Source of the DNA: Hohaiivirga sp031546825
Lineage (GTDB): Bacteria > Pseudomonadota > Alphaproteobacteria > Rhizobiales > Beijerinckiaceae
DNA length: 64,000 bases
Direction: 5' to 3'
NCBI GenBank assembly: GCA_031546825.1
Contig: JAVBJU010000019.1
Coordinates: forward strand, 83,457-147,456
The notes below the pieces were generated by a model. It worked only from the letters and a program-made list of their open reading frames with translations. It searched no databases and was not told the DNA's origin. This document shows positions 51,405 to 60,680 of this stretch, one piece after another. How positions within the stretch are numbered: the first letter of the stretch is position 1; each line of letters starts with the position of its first letter. The translations under genes and the position numbers were made by a program.

Positions 51405-52583
51405 TCATTGCATCAAGAGGCGATGGATCAATCCGACATGCAGAGAAACGCCGGTTTTCATAACATCTTCATCAAGCTTGAATTGCGGATTATGCACGCC
51501 ATGGATCGCGCCCTTGGCTGGATTACCCGCGCCGACAAACAGGAAGCTACCCGGCACGTGTTCCAGATAAGACGAAAAATCTTCAGCCGCGAACATGGGA
51601 GCAGGCATCGGTTTCAGTGTTATGCCGTCCAGATAGGTGTTGACCACCGCACCGGCGATCTCACACGCCTCGGGATGATTAATCCCCACCGCATAGCCAC
51701 GGGTCCACTTGAGCTCATATTCAGCACCGTAAGCAGCACAAACACCGGCAAGCGTTTGCTCCAGCATGGCAGGAACCTTGGCGCGGACGTCCTTGTCATG
51801 GGTACGGATGGTGCCCGCAAGCTCGGCGGTCGATGGAATGACGTTGTAGCTGTCCCCGGCGCGGAAAGTTGCAATCGTTACTACCGGAGCACCAAGGGGG
51901 TCGAGGCGGCGCGCGACGATGCTTTGCAGCGCCGAGACAACCTGTGCGCCGACAACAATCGGATCAATACTGAGCTGCGGCATCGAGCCATGCGCACCAC
52001 GGCCCTTGATGGTGATGTCAAAATTGTCGCTGGACGCGCAGAAAACTCCTGGTTTCACCATGATTGAGCCCACAGGATAGGCGGGCCAGACATGCATACC
52101 GAAAATCATATCGACGCCGTCGAGCACGCCCTTGTCGATGAGTTCCTGGGCACCACCCGGAGGAATTTCCTCGGCGTGTTGGAAAATAAACAGCACCTCA
52201 CCGGCGATTTTATCCTGCATCCCGGACAAAACCTTAGCCGCACCAAGCAGCATCGCCGTATGGGCGTCATGGCCACAGGCGTGCATCACGCCGGGCTTGG
52301 TTGAGCTGAAAGGTTCGCCGCTCTCTTCGTTGAGGGGCAGCGCATCAATATCGGCGCGCAGGGCAATTTTCTTGCCGGGCCGCGCACCCTTCAGATGGGC
52401 CTGCACACTGTTCTTGGTCAGTTGTGTCAGCGTCAGATTGGGAAAAGCCGATAACTGCTCATAAATGTACTGAGCAGTCTCGAACTCATGAAACGTCAGT
52501 TCCGGATTGGCGTGCAGATGGCGGCGCCAGCGGATGACGTCTCCCTCAACTGCGGCAATGGCATTTTTCAATTCGGACAACAT
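51405..52583 (-). CDS. M20 family amidohydrolase (hippurate hydrolase / N-acyl amino acid hydrolase)
   Basis: 392 residues from the ATG at 52583, which has GAGGG nine bases upstream on the coding strand; upstream in-frame ATGs are less well placed. Zinc dipeptidase fold with inserted dimerisation domain. Seen: HANPELTFHEFETAQYIYE, MHACGHDAHTAMLLG (zinc His and Asp), IFQHAEEIPPGGAQELI (catalytic Glu), and GMHVWPAYPVGSIMV. It cleaves N-acyl or N-aryl amino acids. Directly downstream is sdaA, so I infer that a serine conjugate is the substrate. No signal peptide, so the substrate must be imported first. Confidence 0.9.
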   Translation of the reverse strand: MLSELKNAIAAVEGDVIRWRRHLHANPELTFHEFETAQYIYEQLSAFPNLTLTQLTKNSVQAHLKGARPGKKIALRADIDALPLNEESGEPFSSTKPGVMHACGHDAHTAMLLGAAKVLSGMQDKIAGEVLFIFQHAEEIPPGGAQELIDKGVLDGVDMIFGMHVWPAYPVGSIMVKPGVFCASSDNFDITIKGRGAHGSMPQLSIDPIVVGAQVVSALQSIVARRLDPLGAPVVTIATFRAGDSYNVIPSTAELAGTIRTHDKDVRAKVPAMLEQTLAGVCAAYGAEYELKWTRGYAVGINHPEACEIAGAVVNTYLDGITLKPMPAPMFAAEDFSSYLEHVPGSFLFVGAGNPAKGAIHGVHNPQFKLDEDVMKTGVSLHVGLIHRLLMQ

Positions 52584-52746
52584 GATTAAATCCCTCATCA
52601 TCGCGTGAAAACAACCTCGCGGTCTTCACGCCGATTTGCGCCATGCACTCCGGTTGACGGCAATCTTCCGCCTCCGAGACACACATGAAACCATGGTATG
52701 AATAAGGCCAGCGGGGGGAGAAACGCCCCGCCGCCAGCCCTTTCAA

Positions 52747-53208
52747 TCAGTGATAAATCCCCTGCCAACGCAGGGTGAAGTGCGCCAGGATGGCCGAGAA
52801 CAGAAATGTCCCGGCGAAAACCGCAATAGCCACCGGAACGATGCGCCATGAGATTTTCCTGAACATCCCGAGGTCCTTGCCAACGGCCAAACCGGCATAG
52901 GCCAGAATGGGAGTGGTGACGGCAAGAAACTGCATCTTCTTGGCGGTGGCCAGCACCCATCCCGACCATGGGAACAGGCTGGTCGAGGCATAGATGGCAA
53001 TGATCGAAACCCAGAAGACCACAGGCAATTTGCTAAAGACAGGCAGTTTGCTGATCAGGAAGCCAATCGCCGCAATGGCTGCAATCACGAAGGCGCCGGA
53101 CAGGGAATCCATCACGTTGATCTTGTAACCCACCGTGTTACCGGCGGCCATGATCGCTCCACACAGAAAAAACAGAGCCACCATTTCAATGGTTTTATTC
53201 ATGGTCAT
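52747..53208 (-). CDS. Membrane protein, small subunit of a DUF3100-like transporter pair
   Basis: 153 residues with about five helices (TIEMVALFFLCGAIMAAGNTV; AFVIAAIAAIGFLIS; VVFWVSIIAIYASTSLF; FLAVTTPILAYAGLAVG; VPVAIAVFAGTFLFSAIL). Start codon ATG at 53208 shares one base with the stop of the upstream gene, so the two products are made together. I place it with the DUF3100-like group but only by general pattern. Function unknown, probably uptake for the M20-SdaA route. Confidence 0.6.
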   Translation of the reverse strand: MTMNKTIEMVALFFLCGAIMAAGNTVGYKINVMDSLSGAFVIAAIAAIGFLISKLPVFSKLPVVFWVSIIAIYASTSLFPWSGWVLATAKKMQFLAVTTPILAYAGLAVGKDLGMFRKISWRIVPVAIAVFAGTFLFSAILAHFTLRWQGIYH

Positions 53209-54005
53209 CAGATCTGCTCCCCTGATGTGTCAATTTTCTTTCCGAACAACCGGCTGAACACCGCGTACATCTTGACGGCGAAAGGCAGTGAAAAGAACAT
53301 GTAAATGTAGATGCCAAGAATTGTGGACATCAGATTGGCCGCACCTGCATAGGCGCGAATTTCCGCCTCCATGCCCGGATACATCACCACAATCGAGCCG
53401 GTCGCCGCAGCCATCATGCTGCCGCTGCCGACACCTGCGCCCATGGCCAGGGCATAGGGATGCAGGATGTTGAGCGAACCAATCATGCTGGCCAGCATCG
53501 ACACAATCACCGCACCGAACAGGGTGCCCATCAGATAGGTCGCCATGACCCCGCGCCCTTCCGGGCTGTCGAGGGTGTATTTATCAGCGATGATCGCGAT
53601 ATTCGGCTCACGTCCGACGCTAAAGGTGGCACCGATGGCTTCGCGGCCCATGCCGAGGGCAACCGCAATCGGCAGGCCGAGCATGATTGTCCCGAAGAAG
53701 TGGCCGATTTCCTGCAGCAGCAAGGCGCCAGTCGCTTCCTTCAAGTGCGGCAAGGCCGGGCCGATATCGAGACCCAGTTTGACGACGAGAAGCATAAGGG
53801 CAGCGGTCAGAACGCCGCTGGCCCGCTTCATATTATCTTCCGAAAGAATTTTGAGTTTCGGAATGCTTATCACGCCACCCATCAGCATGGCATAGAGCAT
53901 CGGAACGAGAACGATGATCCCATATCTGAAAGTCCCGATGGACTCCGCTATGAGCACCACAATCAAACACAATGCATGAATTTTCAAGTCTTTCAGCATA
54001 TTCAT
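53208..54005 (-). CDS. Membrane protein, large subunit of a DUF3100-like transporter pair
   Basis: 265 residues from ATG 54005; neighbouring ATGs at 54011 and 53999 are possible, GGGA fits 54005 best. About seven helices, including IIVLVPMLYAMLMGG, GALLLQEIGHFFGTIMLGLPI, and the glycine-rich MGAGVGSGSMMAAATGSI that looks like a substrate path. Tentatively DUF3100. Forms an overlapping pair with the 153-residue protein. Confidence 0.65.
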   Translation of the reverse strand: MNMLKDLKIHALCLIVVLIAESIGTFRYGIIVLVPMLYAMLMGGVISIPKLKILSEDNMKRASGVLTAALMLLVVKLGLDIGPALPHLKEATGALLLQEIGHFFGTIMLGLPIAVALGMGREAIGATFSVGREPNIAIIADKYTLDSPEGRGVMATYLMGTLFGAVIVSMLASMIGSLNILHPYALAMGAGVGSGSMMAAATGSIVVMYPGMEAEIRAYAGAANLMSTILGIYIYMFFSLPFAVKMYAVFSRLFGKKIDTSGEQI

Positions 54006-54011
54006 GCGCAT

Positions 54012-54384
54012 AATTCCCAAGCTTGCGACGCCCCCTAATAAGGTAGAATCTAGAGGGCTTTCCGCCCACCACCACCAAGGCATCTCTGTTAAAGGTATTG
54101 TTGTTTTACGGTTTTATTGCCTATCGGCTTGTGCGGCCTTTTACGGCAGCTTTCTTCCTTTGTGGAGATAGAAAGCAGCTTGAGTGACACGTTTTTTGAT
54201 GGAGTGACAGGATGCCTCACCCTCTCAAACGCGCCAATTGGGCGCCTTTCAGGAAACCACAAGCGGTTTGAAATGCCATCGCGGATGGCGAATTATTCCG
54301 CTCCAACCCTTTCCAAAAAAAGCCCAATCCCCATATGCACAGCACGGCCACGCTGGCTTCAGTGGCCGGGAGACGCATGAACCC
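54012..54384. other. Divergent region between the DUF3100-like operon and htpX
   Basis: Holds the promoters of both units. It contains runs such as TTGTTGTTTTACGG near 54105. I see no sigma-54 sequence or operator repeat here. Confidence 0.4.
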
Positions 54385-55290
54385 ATGAATTACGGCAAAA
54401 CCGCAATCCTTCTCGCCGGGCTCACCGCCCTGTTCTGTGGCGCTGGCTTTCTGCTCGGCGGCAAAAGCGGCATGATGATTGCCTTCGTGATGGCGATGGG
54501 CATGAACCTGTTCGCCTATTGGAACTCCGACAAGATGGTGCTCAATTCCTATAATGCGCGGGAAGCGAGCGAGCACGAAGCGCCGGAATTTTTCGACCTC
54601 ATTCGCCAGCTTGCAACGCGGGCTGGATTGCCGATGCCGAAGGTTTATCTCATCGACAGCCCGCAGCCCAATGCCTTTGCCACTGGGCGGAACCCGCAGA
54701 ATGCAGCGGTTGCGTGCAATACCGGCCTGATGGACATGCTGACTCGCGATGAACTTGCCGGGGTGATGGCCCATGAGCTGGCCCATGTGAAGCACCGCGA
54801 CACCCTGATCATGACCATTGGCGCGACGCTGGCCGGAGCCATCTCATCCATTGCCCAGTTCGGATTTTTCTTCGGCGGGCGCGGCGAACAGCGACCCAAC
54901 CCAGTCGTTACCATTGCCACCGCAATCCTCGCCCCCATGGCCGCCATGGTCATCCAGATGGCCATCAGCCGCTCGCGGGAATATGAGGCGGACCGAGAAG
55001 GCGGCGAGATTTGCGGCAATCCGCTGGCGCTTGCCTCGGCGCTTCGCAAGATTGAAAACGGCGTCGCCACGTATCCGAGCCCCGAGGCCGAGGCGCACCC
55101 GGCCACAGCATCGCTGTTCATCATCAATCCGCTGACCGGCCAGGGCATGGACAGCCTGTTCTCCACCCACCCGGCGACCGCAAACCGCATCGCCGCCCTC
55201 GAAGAACAGGCGAGAGATATGATGCCGCGCCCTGTGCCGCAGAACACAGCGCCAGCGTCACCTCCGCGTCAGCGCGGACCATGGGGGTGA
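54385..55290 (+). CDS. htpX: Membrane-bound zinc protease HtpX
   Basis: 301 residues from ATG 54385. Inner-membrane M48 protease involved in quality control of membrane proteins. Seen: N-terminal hydrophobic helices, zinc motif HELAH in AGVMAHELAHVKHRD, and third ligand Glu in SREYEADREGG; membrane segments around 30-50, 150-200 of the chain. The longer open frame upstream is noncoding. HtpX is core-type; it interrupts the catabolic block. Confidence 0.93.
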   Translation: MNYGKTAILLAGLTALFCGAGFLLGGKSGMMIAFVMAMGMNLFAYWNSDKMVLNSYNAREASEHEAPEFFDLIRQLATRAGLPMPKVYLIDSPQPNAFATGRNPQNAAVACNTGLMDMLTRDELAGVMAHELAHVKHRDTLIMTIGATLAGAISSIAQFGFFFGGRGEQRPNPVVTIATAILAPMAAMVIQMAISRSREYEADREGGEICGNPLALASALRKIENGVATYPSPEAEAHPATASLFIINPLTGQGMDSLFSTHPATANRIAALEEQARDMMPRPVPQNTAPASPPRQRGPWG

Positions 55291-55503
55291 TAAAGCAGCC
55301 TGTTTGATAAGTCCGTCCGGTCGATACGTTGGTTGTTTTTCGCCCAGCGCCAGCATCACCGTTTGCTCTGATGTACCACCGCTAAGGACTTGATATCGCA
55401 ACCAACTGCGACAGTTATCCATGCGTGCGTATTCCCGATGCCCGGAGAAGAATTTCGATCGTAAAACCCACGTGATACCGCAACCATAGCAATAATAAAT
55501 CTT

Positions 55504-55524
55504 AACTTAAGGACGATTTAAGTT
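55504..55524. promoter_or_regulatory. Operator-type inverted repeat
   Basis: AACTTAA-ggacgat-TTAAGTT, perfect 7-bp arms with 7-base spacer; 52 bases upstream of a sigma-54-like promoter and about 260 upstream of dcuC. Might bind a LysR protein or another activator. Confidence 0.5.
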
Positions 55525-55575
55525 TTTCATAAAAATTATACGATTTTTAGCGCTATTTTTGCCTTTTTAACGCTC

Positions 55576-55591
55576 TGGAACTGGGATAGCT
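55576..55591 (+). promoter_or_regulatory. Weak sigma-54-like promoter upstream of dcuC
   Basis: TGGAACTGGGATAGCT keeps the essential GG and GC at the right spacing but departs from the consensus at three other positions. Leader to dcuC would be about 180 bases. Confidence 0.35.
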
Positions 55592-55781
55592 TAAATTATG
55601 TTTTGTTTTTCGCCACGTTGAGGGTTCGGCTCACGTGAGCTGCAAAGCACGATGCGTCATATGAGGTTTGCCAGAAGGTCTAAAATATATGCCAGGTGGC
55701 GGAGCCGCCCGCTGATCCGAATCCAGTTTGCCTTGCTCCGGTGCCTGAAGCTCATTTCCCGAACTTCAGACAGGAACAGCC

Positions 55782-57164
55782 ATGTTAGGTACCATTATTA
55801 CTATCCTCGTGCTTGCAGGGATCGTTTATCTTCTTGCCAAGCAATATAAAGCGCAGCCAGTTCTCCTTTTCGCGGGTTTTGTTCTGCTGCTCTGCGCGGG
55901 CCTCTTCATCACAAACACGTTTCCGAAGGAAGCCCTAACCAAGGGAACCGGCTCCGTCTGGGTCGATGTTTTCGATGTTTTCCGTGATAAAGCAAGTTCC
56001 AACCTAGCTGGTCTCGGTCTGATCCTGATGTCGATTGCCGGCTTCGCGCGCTATATGGAACATGTTGGCGCAAGCCCGGCTTTGTTCGCCGTGTTCCAGG
56101 GTCCGCTGGAGCGGGTTAAATCACCTTACCTGTTGTTGGTCGTCGCCTTTATCGTCACGCAGATTCTCGTCATCTTCATCCCGAGCCACGCAGGCCTCGG
56201 CGTGCTGCTGATGGTGACGATGTATCCGATCCTGATCCGTACCGGTATCAGTCGCATGTCGGCATTGGGTGTCATCGCCACCTGCCAATTCATCGACCAT
56301 GGCCCCGGTTCGGGCAATGTGATCTTTGCCGCCAAAACATCCGGTCTCGATCCGGCAATCTATTTCGTCCATCACCAGTTGCCGATCACCCTGCCGATCA
56401 TCGCAGCGGTGGCCGTCGCCCATTTCGTCTCGCAGAAATTTTGGGACAAGCGTGACGGTTTCGTCTTTACCGGCAAGCCTGAAGAAGGCGTGATCGTGAA
56501 AGAGGACACCGCTAGCCCGCCTAAGATCTATGCATTCCTGCCGATCATCCCCCTCGTGCTCATCGTAGCTTTCAGCCCGATCATCCAAACCACAATCAAG
56601 ATGGACGTGGTGACGGCGATGCTGATCTCAACATTGATCGCGATGGTGTTTGAATTTATTCGGCTCAAGAGCCTCAAGACGGTCATGGATTCGCTGTCGC
56701 TATTCTTTGATGGCATGGGCAAGCAGTTCGTGCTCACCGTTTCGCTAGTCATTTGCTCGCAGGTGTTCGCATCTGGCTTGATTGCCATCGGCTTCGTCGA
56801 CACATTGATCAATGCCGCCAAAACCGCAGGCTTCGGCGTCATCGCAATGACCATCGCCATGTCTTTTATTTTGGCTATTTCAGCCTTCTTCATGGGCTCG
56901 GGCAACGCGGCCTTCTTCTCCTTCGCGCCGCTCACACCAAAAATTGCTGAAAGTCTCGCGGTTCCGGTGGTCACAGTGCTGCTGCCCATGCAGATCATGA
57001 CCAGCTTCGGTCGTGTGGTGTCGCCCATCACCCCTGCGATCATCGCCATCGCCGGTATGGCCGACGTCTCGCCGCTGCAAGTCGTTAAGCGCACGGCTTT
57101 CCCGATGCTGGTAGCCGCCATCCTGAACCTCGCCCTGATGGTTTATCATCTGCAGGGCCTGTGA
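55782..57164 (+). CDS. dcuC: C4-dicarboxylate carrier, DcuC family
   Basis: 460 residues, about 12-14 helices. DcuC-type carriers exchange or take up fumarate, succinate, malate or aspartate. Seen: LFITNTFPKEALTKGTGSVWVDVFDV, FVVTQILVIFIPSHAGLG (LLVVAFIVTQILVIFIPSHAG), CQFIDHGPGSGNVIFAAKTS and FGRVVSPITPAIIAIAG near the end. First gene of a group with a C-N lyase and a MmgE/PrpD protein, which would generate or use C4 dicarboxylates. Confidence 0.88.
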   Translation: MLGTIITILVLAGIVYLLAKQYKAQPVLLFAGFVLLLCAGLFITNTFPKEALTKGTGSVWVDVFDVFRDKASSNLAGLGLILMSIAGFARYMEHVGASPALFAVFQGPLERVKSPYLLLVVAFIVTQILVIFIPSHAGLGVLLMVTMYPILIRTGISRMSALGVIATCQFIDHGPGSGNVIFAAKTSGLDPAIYFVHHQLPITLPIIAAVAVAHFVSQKFWDKRDGFVFTGKPEEGVIVKEDTASPPKIYAFLPIIPLVLIVAFSPIIQTTIKMDVVTAMLISTLIAMVFEFIRLKSLKTVMDSLSLFFDGMGKQFVLTVSLVICSQVFASGLIAIGFVDTLINAAKTAGFGVIAMTIAMSFILAISAFFMGSGNAAFFSFAPLTPKIAESLAVPVVTVLLPMQIMTSFGRVVSPITPAIIAIAGMADVSPLQVVKRTAFPMLVAAILNLALMVYHLQGL

Positions 57165-57189
57165 TCCGCCGAACCCGAAAGGTTAAACC

Positions 57190-58356
57190 ATGTCCAGAAA
57201 CAAGACAAAACTCATCCATCAGGGTCGCGGTGAGCATCGCGCTGTCGGACCGGTCAATCCGCCTGTTATGCGCGCCTCGACCATTATTTTCGATGATATC
57301 GCCACCTGGCGCGGCGCGCGCAAGCTGCGCGAAACCCAACGCGTTCTCAGCTACGGCGCACGCGGCACCGAAACCGCTTTCGCCCTTGAGCAGCTCATCA
57401 CTGAGCTTGAAGGCGGCCACCGTGCCCAGTTGTTTTCAACCGGGCTTGCAGCGATTGCGACCGTGATCCTGCGCTACGCCGAGGCTGGCAAACACATTCT
57501 GTTTGCCGATTCGGTCTATGCACCGATGCGCGCCATCTGTGAGAACCAGCTCAAACCTCTTAAGGTCGAATATTCGTTCTTCAAGGCTGATGGTTCCGAC
57601 TTTGAGGCAAAGCTGCAGCCCAACACAGCGCTGGTGTTCTGCGAAGCCCCGGGTTCACTGCTTTACGAAATGCAGGATCTTCCGGCCATTTGCGCCATAG
57701 CCCATGCCCGCGGAATTCCGGTTGCCACAGACAATACCTGGGGCTCCGGTTGGTTCTATAATCCGCTGAAGCTCGGTGCCGACATCTCCTGCATCGCCGC
57801 GACCAAATATCTGTGCGGCCATTCGGACGTGATGATGGGCATCGTCGTTGCCAATGAGAAGGAATGGAAGCGCATTGGCGACTTCCCGGAAGTGCTCGGC
57901 CAGACAGCAAGCCCCGACGACGCCTATCTCGTTCTGCGCGGAATGCGCACGCTCGGCGTGCGGCTTGCCGCCCACGAGAAGAGCGCCACCATCGCCGCTC
58001 GCTGGCTGCAAAAACGACCAGAGATTGCCAAGGTCTTTTTCCCCGCCTTGGAAGATCACCCCGGCCACGCGCTGTGGAAGCGTGACTGCACTGGCGTGAA
58101 TGGTCTCCTGACCGTTGAATTCAAGCCGGAATTCACCGCCGAGCAGGCCGACCGTTTCATCGACGGGCTGGAGCTGTTCGGTATCGGGGCCTCATGGGGT
58201 GGGTACGAGAGTCTGGTGTTGCCTGCCAATGTTCTCGGCACCCGTACCGCAACCGACTATAGCGGCCGCGGCCAGTTCGTGCGTCTGCATATCGGCCTTG
58301 AAGATATCGACGATCTTCTCGAAGACATTGAGCAGAGCCTCAAGAAAATGCGCTAA
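57190..58356 (+). CDS. metC: Cystathionine beta-lyase-like PLP enzyme
   Basis: 388 residues. Cys/Met metabolism PLP family (gamma-subfamily of fold type I). Seen: SYGARGTETAFALEQLITELEG near residue 55, a characteristic start; the PLP lysine in CIAATKYLCGHSDVMMG (site usually SxTK); FSTGLAAIATVIL; and a C-terminal GIGASWGGYESLVLP. MetC-like enzymes cleave C-S bonds. In this location it may act on a sulfur-containing conjugate rather than in methionine synthesis. Confidence 0.88.
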   Translation: MSRNKTKLIHQGRGEHRAVGPVNPPVMRASTIIFDDIATWRGARKLRETQRVLSYGARGTETAFALEQLITELEGGHRAQLFSTGLAAIATVILRYAEAGKHILFADSVYAPMRAICENQLKPLKVEYSFFKADGSDFEAKLQPNTALVFCEAPGSLLYEMQDLPAICAIAHARGIPVATDNTWGSGWFYNPLKLGADISCIAATKYLCGHSDVMMGIVVANEKEWKRIGDFPEVLGQTASPDDAYLVLRGMRTLGVRLAAHEKSATIAARWLQKRPEIAKVFFPALEDHPGHALWKRDCTGVNGLLTVEFKPEFTAEQADRFIDGLELFGIGASWGGYESLVLPANVLGTRTATDYSGRGQFVRLHIGLEDIDDLLEDIEQSLKKMR

Positions 58357-58366
58357 ACGGGATGGG

Positions 58367-58397
58367 GCGGAGCAGCGTGATCGCCGCTCCGCCCAAA
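58367..58397. other. Stem-loop between metC and the LysR gene
   Basis: GGGCGGAGC / GCTCCGCCC, 9-bp perfect stem with a loop of 12 bases, no U-tract. May terminate in part, or shape the mRNA. Confidence 0.6.
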
Positions 58398-58420
58398 CCC
58401 GATAAAACAGGTAGGATTTA

Positions 58421-59290
58421 ATGCCCACAAACGCCAATTTTGATCTCGACCTTCTGAGAACCTTCGTCGCAGTCGCTGAAAAGCAGACCTTCGTCGAAGC
58501 GGCGAGTGTGGTTTTCCGTACCGAAGCTGCTGTGAGCCAGCAGATGCAACGGCTTGAGGTTTTCGTCGGCAAAGAGCTTCTGGTGAAGAAAGGGCGGTCC
58601 AAGGCCCTGACCCATTCCGGCATCCAGCTTCTGGCCTATGCGCGCAAGCTCTTGCAACTCAACGATGAAGTCTGCATGGCGATGAATGCCGAGAGCTTGG
58701 CTGGTGTGCTGCGGCTCGGCGCACCCGATGACATCACCAACACCATTCTGCCCCATCTCCTGTCACGCTTTTCCAAAGCCTACCCGCAGTTGATGATGGA
58801 GATTCAAGTCGATCGCAGCCCCTTCCTGATGGAAAAGCTGAAACGCGGCGACATCGACCTTGCCATATCAGCCATTGATATTACCGAGCACCCGCGGATC
58901 CAGATTAGACGGTCTTCAACGCACTGGTATGCGGCAGAAGATTACGTGTTTGAGAAGCATTTGCCGGTGCCACTGGTGGTTTTGAACGACCCGAGCATCT
59001 ACCGCAATGTGGGGATCAACAGCCTGAACGAGGCTGGTATTCCCTGGCGCATTGCCTATGTCACCACCACACTGGCGGGAGCCAAGGCAGCGGTTGCGGC
59101 AGGTCTCGGCATCACGCCCCGTTCCATGGAATTTATCAGTCCGGGCCTCAAGACCCTGCACGAAGCCGATGGCTTTCCTCGACTTCCCGATTTCAATTTC
59201 TATCTCTACATGCGCAGCGACAACACCATGAAGGTTGCTCAGGTGCTGTTTGATTCCCTGCGCGCCCAAGGCTTTTCCGACGCCCCATAA
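58421..59290 (+). CDS. LysR-family transcriptional regulator
   Basis: 289 residues. N-terminal winged helix-turn-helix (about 1-65: LDLLRTFVAVAEKQTFVEAASVVFRTEAAVSQQMQRLE) and periplasmic-binding-like effector domain (about 90-289). It lies in the same direction between metC and the C-N lyase rather than divergently, which is atypical for LysR. Likely regulates this group; a T-N11-A type site is not certain. Similar to regulators for amino acid or aromatic catabolism. Confidence 0.92.
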   Translation: MPTNANFDLDLLRTFVAVAEKQTFVEAASVVFRTEAAVSQQMQRLEVFVGKELLVKKGRSKALTHSGIQLLAYARKLLQLNDEVCMAMNAESLAGVLRLGAPDDITNTILPHLLSRFSKAYPQLMMEIQVDRSPFLMEKLKRGDIDLAISAIDITEHPRIQIRRSSTHWYAAEDYVFEKHLPVPLVVLNDPSIYRNVGINSLNEAGIPWRIAYVTTTLAGAKAAVAAGLGITPRSMEFISPGLKTLHEADGFPRLPDFNFYLYMRSDNTMKVAQVLFDSLRAQGFSDAP

Positions 59291-59315
59291 GAACCAACTT
59301 TTCAGGAGCTAAACC

Positions 59316-60680
59316 ATGACTTCCAGCGCCTATGATTCCCCGCTTCTGCGGAATTCCTGGTCCACCCCCGAGATGCGCGCGGTCTTTTCGGAAGAGACCC
59401 GGATGCAGAAATGGCTCGATTACGAGGCGGCCATTGCCATCGAGCAAGCTGATATGGGCATCATCCCGCAAGACGCGGCCAAAGAAATTGCCGATCGTGC
59501 CAAGGTCAAAAACCTCGACATGGCCAAGATTCTCGAAGAGACCGCCCGTACCAAGCACGGCCTTGTGCCTACCGTGCGCGCATTGGAACACGCATGCCGC
59601 AATGGCCATGGCGAATGGGTGCATTATGGCCCGACCACCCAGGACGTGGTTGATACCGGCATGATGCTGCAATTGCAGGAAGCCTACGCGCTGATTAAAG
59701 CGGACCTCAAAAAGATCGGCCAGCACCTCTACAAGCTCGCCAAAGAGCACCGTAACACGCCGATGACCGGGCGAACCCTCGCGTTGCAGGCGCTGCCCAT
59801 CACCTTCGGCCATAAAGCGGCCATCTGGCTCACCGAGCTTTATCGCCACGAGCAGCGCCTCAACGACCTCAAGGAGCGCACATTCGTCGGCAGTGTGGTC
59901 GGGGCAGTGGGCACCAAGGCCTCCTTCGGCGACCGGGCTGACGAGCTGGAAGCGCGCGTTCTCAAGCGCCTCGGCCTCAATGTGCCGGAAATTTCCTGGC
60001 AGCCCGCCCGCGACCGACTGGTTGAGTTCGGCGGCGTGCTTGGCATGATTGCCGGAACGCTCGGCAAGATCGGCCATGAAATCCTGATGCTGGCCCATAA
60101 CGAAATTGACGAATTGCACGAGCCTTTCGACAAGGGCCAGGTCGGCTCATCCACCATGCCGCACAAACGCAATCCCGCCGTCAGTGAAAACGCAGTGACG
60201 GTTTCGACCGCCATCAAGGGGAATATCTACATTCTCCAGGATATGCTGCGTCAGGAACATGAGCGCGATGGCGCGGCCTGGAAAATGGAATGGAAGATCA
60301 TTCCCGAAATCTGCCTGATGACCTCGGTGGTGTTGCGCAATATGGAATTCGCGCTCGGCGGGCTCATCGTCAACAAGAAGAAGATGCGCGATAACATGGA
60401 TCTGCTCGGCGGCTTCATGCTGTCGGAGCGCGTGATGTTCGTGTTGTCCGACAAGCTCGGCAAGCAGACCGCCCATGAGCTGATCTATGAGGCCTCCCGC
60501 AAGGGCATGGAAGGCGGCACCTCGTTCCGTGATGCGTTGTTCGCCGATGAGCGCATCCGCAAGGTTCTGACCGAAGAAGAACTCGCCCATGTGCTGGACC
60601 CGACCACCTATGTCGGCAACGCACCGGAATCGGTCGACAAGGCCCTGGCCATCGTCGCCAAGAGCCGCTGGCTCGACTAG
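59316..60680 (+). CDS. Fumarase/adenylosuccinate-lyase superfamily C-N lyase
   Basis: 454 residues, normal for adenylosuccinate lyase. Seen: the superfamily signature in SSTMPHKRNPAVSENAV (GSSxMPxKxN), the helix HYGPTTQDVVDTGMMLQL and TGRTLALQALPITFG with conserved catalytic His. AGGAG precedes the ATG. Purine adenylosuccinate lyase (PurB) is possible, but the neighbour is a MmgE/PrpD gene and a C4-dicarboxylate carrier, matching the arrangement C-N lyase plus epimerase for iminodisuccinate-type compounds. The TAG stop codon begins TAGAGCGAAGCGCGTTTTC, the end sequence of the palindromic repeat. Confidence 0.85.
   Translation: MTSSAYDSPLLRNSWSTPEMRAVFSEETRMQKWLDYEAAIAIEQADMGIIPQDAAKEIADRAKVKNLDMAKILEETARTKHGLVPTVRALEHACRNGHGEWVHYGPTTQDVVDTGMMLQLQEAYALIKADLKKIGQHLYKLAKEHRNTPMTGRTLALQALPITFGHKAAIWLTELYRHEQRLNDLKERTFVGSVVGAVGTKASFGDRADELEARVLKRLGLNVPEISWQPARDRLVEFGGVLGMIAGTLGKIGHEILMLAHNEIDELHEPFDKGQVGSSTMPHKRNPAVSENAVTVSTAIKGNIYILQDMLRQEHERDGAAWKMEWKIIPEICLMTSVVLRNMEFALGGLIVNKKKMRDNMDLLGGFMLSERVMFVLSDKLGKQTAHELIYEASRKGMEGGTSFRDALFADERIRKVLTEEELAHVLDPTTYVGNAPESVDKALAIVAKSRWLD

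Larger units (their letters stand above)
55291..55781. other. AT-rich intergenic region before dcuC
   Basis: About 490 bases without a convincing gene. The part near 55480-55620 is AT-rich. It contains an inverted repeat AACTTAA-N7-TTAAGTT (55504-55524) and a sigma-54-like sequence at 55576-55591 (listed separately). Confidence 0.5.
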
